From an uncultured Rikenella sp. (GTDB lineage Bacteria; Bacteroidota; Bacteroidia; Bacteroidales; Rikenellaceae), in assembly GCA_947627885.1 (NCBI GenBank), contig CANQXP010000003.1, forward strand, positions 20,328-84,327: a stretch of DNA of 64,000 nucleotides. Reading direction: 5' to 3'. Shown in pieces: positions 40,626-50,021 of this stretch (its first letter is position 1; each line of letters begins with the position of its first letter). The position numbers and the translations under genes were made by a program. Under the pieces are notes generated by a model. The model worked only from the letters and a program-made list of their open reading frames with translations, had not been told where the DNA came from and did not search any database.

Positions 40626-41502
40626 GTGTTCTCCCCTGCTATGGTAAAGCCGCTTAACTACCGTAAGCTCATCGAAGGGGTGGATTCGAAATACATGTTG
40701 ACTCCGTTAAAAAAGATATACTCCAAATGTAAGAATCTCCCCCGAAAAGACATAAAAATATTGAGTCGAGCTGTTCTTGCAAATAATTGCATTGAGGAAT
40801 TATGCAGGGCAAAGTATGCTCCTGTGCTATATAGCGATTTGGAAGCGATTGACAGAGAATTATCGGATACGATTAAATCCTTTTGTACGAACCTTTATAA
40901 GCATGTTATGCCGTCGGCGACCTTTATTAAAATTTTCGGGTCAATTGCTCAATACTATAAAACCCTGGCAGGAAATGGTCATGCCTGTCATTTTTGTGGA
41001 ATGGATAGTATTATTTCCCAATATGAAAAAAATAGAAGCGCGCTGGATCATTATTTTGCAAAAAGCTTATATCCATTTACTTCGGTAAATTTCCACAACT
41101 TAGTGCCTGCCTGTGAAAAATGTAATACCACATATAAACGGGATAAGAATATTTTATTTTTAAAGCCCCCTAAAAAATATAAAACAGTATTAGGAGCGCG
41201 CGTAAAAGCCTTTTATCCTTTCTGCAACGACACTCCCAATATCGATATCGCCGTTAAGTCCGGATGATTTTGACATGACAATTCAGAGTGCCGCTGCCCA
41301 ATAGGAAACGGAAAATTGGCGGAGAATTTACAACATTGATAGTCGATACAAGGCGTATTGTTGTTCGGACGCCATGAAAAGTTATATCGAACACCAATTT
41401 ATTGCCTTTGTAAACAAAGGGTTGCTTCCGCATGAATATATTAATTCATTAAAAACGAATCCGATGAATGAACAAAACTTCCTTAAAATTCCTTTTTTTT
41501 AG
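40626..41502 (+). pseudogene. HNH endonuclease (PtuB-like) with frameshift and in-frame TAG in the C-terminus
   Basis: CHFCGMDS...ALDHYFAKSLYPFTSVNFHNLVPACEKCNTTYK; downstream frame encodes ETENWRRIYNIDSRYKAYCCSDAMKSYIEHQ... Confidence 0.75.
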
Positions 41503-41935
41503 AAAATGTCAAAACCATTTTTTACCCTTTAGGAGAAAAAAGGATTAATTCAGGCAACTTACAGGTGTATTTTGCAGAAATAAACCATTTTTTATTTATT
41601 GAGACAAGCCCTTTGTTTCTCTGATAATATCTTAATCGTCCTGGTGGATAAGAGTAAAAAGGGAATAATATTCTTCGCCCTTTCTGGTGCTGCGTGGTGT
41701 AATCAGGCCATTCATATTCGGTGTCTTGGTATGGGGGTATCGTGTAGGTCTTTTATAGGATATTCTGCTCCTTGCTCCTGTCTGGGTTGATCGAACAGGG
41801 GGTATAAATCGGTGGCTGCTGGTCTTTCTCTCTTAGGAACAGACGAGTTACGATCAGGATGTCGATGTCGCTTTCTACGCATTAGGTTGTCGGCGCGATC
41901 TATGTTCAACACTTTTCTTCTCATATTTACTCACC

Positions 41936-42140
41936 CAGCCTCTTCAGATCATCGTGAGCGATAATGTCGGAGCATTCGGTTCTTACGATACGAGGAGAGC
42001 TCTACGCCAAGGCTGCTTCGAAGGACAAGGACCTCTACATTATCGGGGGTGCGAGCCACTATGATCTCTACGACAATCCAACGACTACCGACAAGGCTGT
42101 GGCCAAATTGACCGAGTTTTATCGCCGGACGCTGAAATAG
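41936..42140 (+). pseudogene. 3' remnant of an alpha/beta hydrolase gene, frameshifted
   Basis: LQIIVSDNVGAFGSYDT / ELYAKAASKDKDLYIIGGASHYDLYDNPTTTDKAVAKLTEFYRRTLK*. Confidence 0.75.
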
Positions 42141-42162
42141 TAAAGTGCGGTATAATAAATAG

Positions 42163-42191
42163 CTCAGGGGAGACCATCGGTCTCCCCTGAG
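42163..42191. terminator. hairpin terminator
   Basis: CTCAGGGGAGACCatcGGTCTCCCCTGAG. Confidence 0.75.
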
Positions 42192-42195
42192 TCGT

Positions 42196-42516
42196 TTACC
42201 TCTTTGTCTGCTGTTCCTTATGATGCGCTATCAATTCCTGTAGGCATTCATCCGTGCTTTTGATTATTCGTTCCCGCAAGAGCTTTTTGATTTCGCGAAT
42301 TTGATAGTAATACTTTCCACCTATGCCGGAGTAGGCTATCTTCCCGTCCGACCTCAACCGTTGCAACGTCCGATTGCTGATCTTCAGAAAACCACAAATT
42401 TCGTGGCTATCCACCCAATCGTCACTCTCATCCACTGCTGGCGGTTTCAACGAACTCACATAATCGGACAAAGCATCCAGTTTCTCCATCAATTGCTTAA
42501 AGGACTTTGACTCCAT
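42196..42516 (-). CDS. HTH_17/excisionase-like DNA-binding protein typical of Bacteroidales mobile elements
   Basis: DDWVDSHEICGFLKISNRTLQRLRSDGKIAYSGIGGKYYYQIREIKKLL. Confidence 0.8.
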   Translation of the reverse strand: MESKSFKQLMEKLDALSDYVSSLKPPAVDESDDWVDSHEICGFLKISNRTLQRLRSDGKIAYSGIGGKYYYQIREIKKLLRERIIKSTDECLQELIAHHKEQQTKR

Positions 42517-42855
42517 TGTTATTACTTCCATTTTGCAAAATCGCTTACCGTGAAATCTATTGGAATCAATTTACAACCTAGTTCCTCGTTCAGTTGCCTC
42601 ATAAGAATAGGAGGAGAAAATCTGAAAAGTTGAAAATATCAAGTCAAAATTTAGTTATTGGCTGGCACAGATTTTAATACATTGCTGATAAGATATTAGC
42701 ATATAATGAATTTTATATGCGTTCCTCGGAGATTTTTTACGAGCATTTGAAGTCACAACTCACTTATTGTCAACAGGCATTCTTTATTCCTTAAGGATCA
42801 AAGAGATGGATTGTTGATTTTTACTATTATTAATTTGTCCGAAATTCATCAATGC

Positions 42856-43935
42856 TTAAAATCCCAGCGGGATCAAACCGAGATTATTGATCGACTCATT
42901 TGCAAATTGCAGTGATTCATGGACTTTCAAAACCTCCTCGTAGTCCCAGTATTTCACTTCGTCCTTCACCGATAAGGTCGCTACTTCCTTCTTTATTTTC
43001 TCAATCTGCTTCTGATCCGTGACAGCGATGATCCCCTGTACGGCTTTGTTGTTTTTCGCCTTCATCAGGTTCAGGATCAGGCTGTCGATCGAACCGCTGG
43101 TCTGAACCTCGAAAACATAGATAACACGTCCCATGTTGCCGATCGTGACCTCCCACACCGCATCGACAATCGCACCGGCGGCGATTTTCTTTTCCACATC
43201 AGCACTGAATCCCAAGAAGCGTCCGATGGCGGCGATTTTATCCCGAATGTCGTTATGAATAAATGCAGCCTCTTTGTTGTTTTTAGGGATCAACTCTTCC
43301 GTTCCCTTTTCATTCGTTGCTATCGGCTCAGGTGTCGCCCGGAATTCATGCCAGATAAATGAGTTCAGGGTCAGCATATCGAATACCTCGTCATACTTAT
43401 TGTCCTTTGCATAAGCGACAATCTCGCGCCCTTTCGCTGAAAGGTATTCATAGATCTTCCCGTTCAATCTCGCCTCATAACGAGGCAGGTCGGGAATTTG
43501 CAAGACGCTGAATCCGTTATACGTTTTTCGATTCCAAAGCAGGTATCGATCCGGATAGGTTTTGCAAAGCAACTCACTCATCATAGCTGGACCGACACCC
43601 TTAATCTTTGAACGAAATGCATCCCATCGCTTTTCAAGCGAAACAGATCCATAAATCAGGTTCGTGAATTGCTCCCTCAGCAAAGGCATGCCGTTGGCTT
43701 CGATAATATTATCCACCTGATAGTGCTTATTTCCCCACATCGCCATTGCCCATAATGGAGCAATGTAGTCGAAGAGTTCTTCTTCGGACATATTTTGCAG
43801 CCGTTCCTGGGTGTAGCCCCGAACCTTTGCCGCAAGCTGCTCCCGTTCGATCCGCTCCGTCGCCGCCTGATCTTTATTGGCCTTGAACCACTTTCTGAAA
43901 GCGGCCAGGTATTGTGTGAGTTGTTGGGTATTCAT
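42856..43935 (-). CDS. HhH-like + PD-(D/E)XK-like putative nuclease adjacent to RM genes
   Basis: KIKGVGPAMMSELLCKTYPDRYLLWN (HhH-like) and GAIVDAVWEVTIGNMGRVIYVFEVQTSGSIDS (candidate D..ExQ core). Confidence 0.5.
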   Translation of the reverse strand: MNTQQLTQYLAAFRKWFKANKDQAATERIEREQLAAKVRGYTQERLQNMSEEELFDYIAPLWAMAMWGNKHYQVDNIIEANGMPLLREQFTNLIYGSVSLEKRWDAFRSKIKGVGPAMMSELLCKTYPDRYLLWNRKTYNGFSVLQIPDLPRYEARLNGKIYEYLSAKGREIVAYAKDNKYDEVFDMLTLNSFIWHEFRATPEPIATNEKGTEELIPKNNKEAAFIHNDIRDKIAAIGRFLGFSADVEKKIAAGAIVDAVWEVTIGNMGRVIYVFEVQTSGSIDSLILNLMKAKNNKAVQGIIAVTDQKQIEKIKKEVATLSVKDEVKYWDYEEVLKVHESLQFANESINNLGLIPLGF

Positions 43936-44008
43936 ATTGAAGGCTATGAATTTAATTTTTCTCGATGCGAGTTCTGTCTTCCAAACAAGTTAGCTTTTGA
44001 CCTTCCGG

Positions 44009-45424
44009 TTATCCCAGTATTATTTTTTCAATTTTTGCCTTGGCTTGGTTTATTATTGTCATTGCTTCTTCTTCAAGTGAAGCTGCCTTGATGTACATTG
44101 CCTCAATATAATTGACTATTTCATTTTGATTATCCGGAATCAGAATTTGTTGTTTTAGAAAGCTGTTCATCACCAAATTGCGTATGCCATTTGTCTGACT
44201 TTGCATTGATTCTGTCGTTCCAACACGATACATGGTTGACAGGAAATGATAGACATATCTTGGATTGATCTCTTTTTTATCAATTCTTATTTTGTGGATA
44301 AAATTACTATAACCAAGAGTATGATGATCCAATATCTCTTTGGTAATTATCGCAACCCGCCCCACTGGTTGTTCTGGACTGCCTCCTGATTTCTCAATTA
44401 GAATATCATCTTCCTGTACATCCATTTTGTGGAGTTTGCTACTTTTTATCTTGCGGTATTTGACTCTGGAATTGTCCAATTTCAGATTATATTTCTTATC
44501 AAACTCTGTAGCACGTATTACTAAGCACTTCGTATAATCATCGCCTGTTTCTTCATTTTCCCCTATACCCTAGTCTCCTGCAATACTCGAAACAAGCATT
44601 TCATTTATAGTTTTTTTCTTTAGCTGACTTGTATCAATCAACTCTTTTATTTTTAATGTTTTATCATTATAAGAAAGTGGATTCAATCTTTCGCCTAAGA
44701 TGTCTGATAATTTCACTTCAAAAGCTAATTGTCGCTTCTGCTCCTTAGGAAGTACAATATTTAGTTGGTCGAGTAAATAGGTGTCAATGCTTTTTAAAAG
44801 TTCTTTTGCCTGTTGCTCTTTTGCTTGTTTTTCGGTTTGCGCTTTCGTATAAAAATTAATGATTTCCTTTTGAACCTCAATTGGGGGCAAAGGAATTTTG
44901 ATTGACTTTAAATAGGAACTTGACACGCGTTGTTGGCCTGCTGAACCACCAAAAGAATTTTTAGCCGATTCTAAGACTTTAGGGTCACGTAAAATATAAT
45001 GAACATATTCTATTAGAATATTTGTATTCTTAGGTCGAAGTACATAAAACTCCGTTGAGCCGCAGCCAACACCATTTTCAAGATTTCTAACAATCGCCGA
45101 TTTGCCATTTTGCATACAAGGTGTAATTTTAGCCCACAGCAAATCATTATTTTCAAATTTTGTAAAACCTTTATTGTTTGCAACTATCGTGGTTCTATAT
45201 TCGGAAATCACACCATTCTTTTCATCTATTACCTCCATCGGAATAAATGAAATTAGATCATCGTCAGATAGTCCTTGATAGTTGACCCTGGGATTTACAT
45301 GCAGCAAATTATGTAGTTCAATCGATGGATGAATTTTTGAAATAAAGTCAAATCTATCCTTATAAAAGGATACATCCAACCGACTGCCAAAACTCTGCGA
45401 TATATGTATTTTATTTACTTCCAT
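44009..45424 (-). pseudogene. hsdS: type I/IIB specificity subunit HsdS interrupted by a single in-frame TAG (44570-44572)
   Basis: ORFs 44570..45511 and 44009..44479 are in one frame: ..NEMLVSSIAGD*GIGENEETGDDYTKCLVIRATEFDKKYNLKLDNSRVKYRKI..; ATG overlaps hsdM stop region. Confidence 0.85.
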
Positions 45425-47423
45425 CGATAAACTCGTTAATCCGTTTTGCTGCTTCCGGTAATTCACTTCCCTCCATCTTTTTCCCGGTAGGATCGTAGCC
45501 GATATTTTCAATTTCCAACATCAAAACCTCATAATCCGAAGAGTACGTGAAAATGTGTTCTTTGTATAGCTCTAAGATGCGTTCAGCTCGTTGTTCTTTA
45601 TCTAAACCCTTTTCGCCTTTAACCAACATCTTAACGTCGCTAAGCGTTTGCTCGAACTGCGCTGTCAATGCTGCCGGGTGCTTTCTCAAAAAAAGTATAG
45701 AAGACTTTACGCTCGCTTTAACGTGCGAAAAAGTATGCAAGGGTAAGGATACGACCGCCATAATACGGAATTTCTCAATCATCCAATCTCGTACATACTG
45801 GTTTGTTGAGTTTGTCAATATGCCATCCGGAACAACGATCGCCAAATAACCGTTCTCGCAAAGGTATTTGTGGCAACGCTCCAGGAATAGAATTTCCGTA
45901 CTTTGAGACGACCGCCATTTATTTTTGCAACTGTCGTCTGCAATACGATCTTTGGGCTCCGTGAAACCGAGATTCCTTTCGAAGAGTTCATACTCCTTGT
46001 AATAACCGACCTCATCGGCCTTGATCGTAGAACCAAACGGCGGATTGGTCATAATGAGGTTGAATGTTCCATCCTGGAAATTGAGGTTCCTGTTTTCAGT
46101 TTCTACAGAGCGGTTGTTTTTCAAACCGTCATTGGTAATGATATTCGTATGGCCATCGTCGTGAATAATCATATTCATCTTAGCCACACGAGAAATCTGT
46201 TCGTTTATCTCGATACCGTACAGTTTTTTCTCTGCAAAGTCATGCCAGTATGTATGCCATGAACTGCCGCGATTTTCCCCATATATTTCATTCGCTTCAT
46301 CCCGGACTGTTTTCAACGCGTGAAGCAAAAAGCCCCCGCTACCGCACGAGGTGTCCAATACTTTCCAATCCTTGTCTACGCCTATCGATTTAACCACAAA
46401 ATCGACAATAACGTCCGGTGTAAAGAACTGGCCGAAATCGCCACGGAAGAACTCGCCCATAAAACTCTGGAATGCCAATCCTTTGGCGTCGAGGTCTGTT
46501 TTAGAGAGGTTGATGTCCTGTAGATACTGAACGACTGTAAATATCTTATTCTTATCCAGTTTGATGTCGTCTTTAAATACCTCCGGGTCTTTCTTGCGAC
46601 CGTGCTCGTACAAATCCCGAATACGCTTCTCAAGCTCCGTTTTCGCTTTTGTATTCAGCTTGTCTTCTTTGTCTTCCGGATAATAAATGATCTGGAACGC
46701 GAAGGGTTCGCCCTTGCTTTTAGGGGCATTATCCACCCATCGTTCATCCCAAATCTTGCAGAAAATCAATTTGTCCAACTCATCAAAAGCAGTCGTTGGG
46801 GCCAATGCGCCGCCGCCCCACAGGGCATCGTGTGCCAATTTGAATTTCAAAATCAACTCACTCTGCAACCCCTTTGCCGGTTCAATACTACCTTTCACAT
46901 ATTTAAACCGCTTTACTTCTCCGTCACGCTTGGGAATGTCGCTAATGCTGATTCGCTCAACAGGCGCAACTTTGGCAATTTCGAAATACTCATCTTTGAT
47001 ACCCGATGTTACCCACACATAAGCGGCAGCCTTTGCATGGGCATAACTATATGCCTGGTCAACAGCTATCTGAAACTGCCGTTCGTTGATGTTTTCCTCT
47101 TTACATTCGACAACGATAAGTATCTTATTATTTTTATCGTTGTAAACCAATATATCGGCTTCTCTGGTTTCCGAGCCCATTTGCACAGATTCATTAACCG
47201 AAATATTCTGCGGCAAATAATTGTACTCATAAATCAATTTCAAAAAAGCCTCGGCCTGGACAGGTTCTTCGGGGTTCAATAACCGCCGGGGTTTATTGGC
47301 GTTCTTGCAATTGTATTTGATGGAGGACATATCATCATTGATGACAATATGTTTATCCTTTATTCCCCTTTGGAAAAGTTCTGTTGATAAGAGTTCCTTA
47401 ACCTCTTCCGGAGTTTTTGCCAT
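45411..47423 (-). CDS. N-6 adenine DNA methyltransferase with N-terminal HsdR_N-like nuclease domain (BcgI-like/type IIB arrangement)
   Basis: EADILVYNDKNNKILIVVECKEEN (PD-ExK) then FGQFFTPDVIVDFVV, VLDTSCGSGGFLLHAL, MTNPPFG. Confidence 0.88.
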   Translation of the reverse strand: MAKTPEEVKELLSTELFQRGIKDKHIVINDDMSSIKYNCKNANKPRRLLNPEEPVQAEAFLKLIYEYNYLPQNISVNESVQMGSETREADILVYNDKNNKILIVVECKEENINERQFQIAVDQAYSYAHAKAAAYVWVTSGIKDEYFEIAKVAPVERISISDIPKRDGEVKRFKYVKGSIEPAKGLQSELILKFKLAHDALWGGGALAPTTAFDELDKLIFCKIWDERWVDNAPKSKGEPFAFQIIYYPEDKEDKLNTKAKTELEKRIRDLYEHGRKKDPEVFKDDIKLDKNKIFTVVQYLQDINLSKTDLDAKGLAFQSFMGEFFRGDFGQFFTPDVIVDFVVKSIGVDKDWKVLDTSCGSGGFLLHALKTVRDEANEIYGENRGSSWHTYWHDFAEKKLYGIEINEQISRVAKMNMIIHDDGHTNIITNDGLKNNRSVETENRNLNFQDGTFNLIMTNPPFGSTIKADEVGYYKEYELFERNLGFTEPKDRIADDSCKNKWRSSQSTEILFLERCHKYLCENGYLAIVVPDGILTNSTNQYVRDWMIEKFRIMAVVSLPLHTFSHVKASVKSSILFLRKHPAALTAQFEQTLSDVKMLVKGEKGLDKEQRAERILELYKEHIFTYSSDYEVLMLEIENIGYDPTGKKMEGSELPEAAKRINEFIDGSK

Positions 47424-48139
47424 ATCTATTTTCCGTCTTTACTATTAATTGATTTCTTGGGGCAACTTGCAGTATCTTAACTATCACGAATAGTAATTCA
47501 AGGTTAGGTTGTCTACGATTACAAACATAGGCATTAGTTTGACAAAGCACTTGCCTATGTTTTTACTAACTAAGCTTGTTTAAGATATTTATAATCTGCA
47601 ACTTCCTTTATTCTCTTGATGGTTGTGCGTATCTCATGTGGATTATTCCTTATTGTAAAGATAAGGAATATTATGCTATGCAAAATATAATCGAGTTGAA
47701 GCTTTTGTCTTTTCATACTAATTTTCTGTTTGCATAGCGCGTATGGCATAATCCTAAAAAACTATTAATTTTCACATGCTCTTCTGGGTTGGTGATGATA
47801 TCGTGATATTTGTAAATGGTGTGGGGTTAGTTTCCGCTTATCCGTAATCAGAGGCGGATGCTCATGCGGGCGCAGATTTTTTGCGAGTTTATAATTCACC
47901 TGACAGCTTACGTACTTGACCATGGCATACAGATGCATTCCACTAATGCGGGAAAGACATAGTTAAATAGTGCGTCGCCTCGTAACACTGGTAATCCCAT
48001 TTATCTGGTCGATCAATAGGACTCTGACGATCCGGTCGAATTTGATCTATTCATAGAAGATCATACAGCCCCAATGCATGTATACAGAATTTATAAACAA
48101 GCCGTCCGATCAAGTCATAAAAATCTTCCATCATATAAT

Positions 48140-49381
48140 TCAATTACTTGTTTTACCTATTTTAGCGATTATTCCTCCGACTTCTTTCTTTTGGTCTTGA
48201 TCGAAATTTCCAAGATATTTTTCAGTAGTGGAAATTGAAGTATGCCCAAGACCCTGAAACATTGTTTTTCATAAGAATAGTGGCCCATGTATGACGAGCC
48301 ACGACAGTTGTGGCTCGGTTTTTTATATCGAGTTTTCTGATTATTTTCCTCATCGCTTCATTTATTACCCGTACAGCAAGACGGGCAGTGTCGGTTCGTG
48401 CTTCGGCATCCATGGTCTCGTCGAAAACCCCGAAAATAAATTTATCCTTCTTACGCCGGCCCGGAATTGCCCAGCGGTCAATAATATCTATAGCCTGAGG
48501 TATAAGATAAATTTCAATTTGGGTCGCTTGCCTGGAAGTATATTTCGTTTTTTCCCGGACAAAGTACAGAAACCCATTCTTTATGTTTTCCCATTTCAGA
48601 TTGAATATATCGATCATATTCATTCCATTACAGTAGAAACTGAATAGCCATATATCGCGCCCCCAAGCTTCCTCTTCGGCTGGCTTGTAGTCTATGATTT
48701 TCTTTAATTCCTCCTCTTCCAATGCCCGTTTGCTTGTCCGCGCATTAGGGATTTCATATTTATTGTGAACCCTTCTCCCGAACGGATAATGATAACTCCC
48801 CGGTAACGCGCCATATTAACGATTGCCCGCAAATGCCTAAGCTGGATACCGATAGTCGAAAATCCGTATTTTTTCCTGAGCATATGACGTTCATATTTGT
48901 TTAGGAATTCGACTGTAATATTGTGGAATCTAAGCCGCTTCCTGAAAGTCATTAACGACTCCATCGAATGCTGATAGATTAAAGCCGAACCAATGCGGTC
49001 CTCTTTCTTTAATACCGCTATCTTTTCCTTGTAAGTGGCATACACATCTGTTTCGTCGTATTTGGGTGCTTCACGACCGAACATCTTTTGTTCGAACTCT
49101 TCGAAAGTAAAGTAATCGCCCAACAGCCGAATTATCTCACTCGCTTTTGCCTGTATCGCAACAAGTGCTCCTTTTTTATTATCACCTGTATTAAACATCG
49201 AATGGGACTTAAGTTTGTCTCATTCTTTGCGTGTAACATAAATATTGAGAGGATAACTTTTCTTCTCCTGTCTGTAGACGTTTATAAATAGACGCAGGTT
49301 GTACTGTCCCGACTTCAACTTGCGCCGGAAGTCCGGCCTTATGATTACACTTATTTCAAGATCAAATTTATGTTCGTACAT
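48140..49381 (-). pseudogene. tyrosine recombinase/integrase with in-frame TGA and two frameshift/deletion lesions
   Basis: N-terminus MYEHKFDLEISVIIRPDFRRKLKSGQYNLRLFINVYRQEKKSYPLNIYVTRKE*DKLKSHSMFNTGDNKKGA; C-terminus VARHTWATILMKNNV and QGLGHTSISTTEKYLGNF in another frame. Confidence 0.85.
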
Positions 49382-49723
49382 ATAGATGTTTCGTAGGTTA
49401 TTTTTAAAATTATGCGTCCATGACTCTCTGTAAAAGGTAGAAGGGCGTTATTCCTTTTTTTTGTATATTGCACATATAAATGTAAATTAAGGGGGTAAGA
49501 CTTAGCTTTATAGTTATGGACCAACGACCCACTGATTATGAGTCAGGTGCACTTAATTAGTCTTATTTCTTATTGATTATATGATTTTGATCATCAGGCA
49601 TATATATTCTTGTTGTGTTTATTGCCCGAACTTACTAATATAAGATTTCTTATAACAACAAGGCACATAGTCAAGGCACATGATACTTTTTTTACTGATT
49701 CCCCGAAAACCCCGTCCAATTGT

Positions 49724-50021
49724 CTAGTCTGTTTTTTCAGCAGTCGGTAAATTAGTCTTGCCGAGCCGTGTATTGCTGAGTTTTTCGGCGAGTTTATCCA
49801 TCTCGTCGCTGACCGTTTTGTCGACGATTCGTGCATAGATCTGGGTCATACTAATCTTGGTATGGCCCAGCATCTTGCTGATGGATTCGATGGAGACCCC
49901 GTTGGCGTAAGTAACGGTCGTTGCGAACGTGTGCCGGGCAAGGTGTGAAGTGACGTTTTTCTCGATGCCGCATTTTGCCGCAATCTCCTTGAGGTAGAGG
50001 TTATACTTGGTCCCGTTGCTC
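49724..50021 (-). pseudogene. C-terminal remnant of a Bacteroidales CTn-type tyrosine integrase
   Basis: YLKEIAAKCGIEKNVTSHLARHTFATTVTYANGVSIESISKMLGHTKISMTQIYARIVDKTVSDEMDKLAEKLSN. Confidence 0.85.

Noticed and set aside
36415-44572. Genetic-code reassignment or programmed readthrough as the reason for in-frame stops
   Set aside because: Stops of all three types occur, only in accessory genes and alongside frameshifts; the core genes in the window read through without internal stops apart from two separate indel frameshifts (~533 and ~1974-1991).
47430-48130. Possible genes in the AT-rich gap between the RM operon and integrase
   Set aside because: No ORF of useful length and no recognisable protein fragments found by eye.
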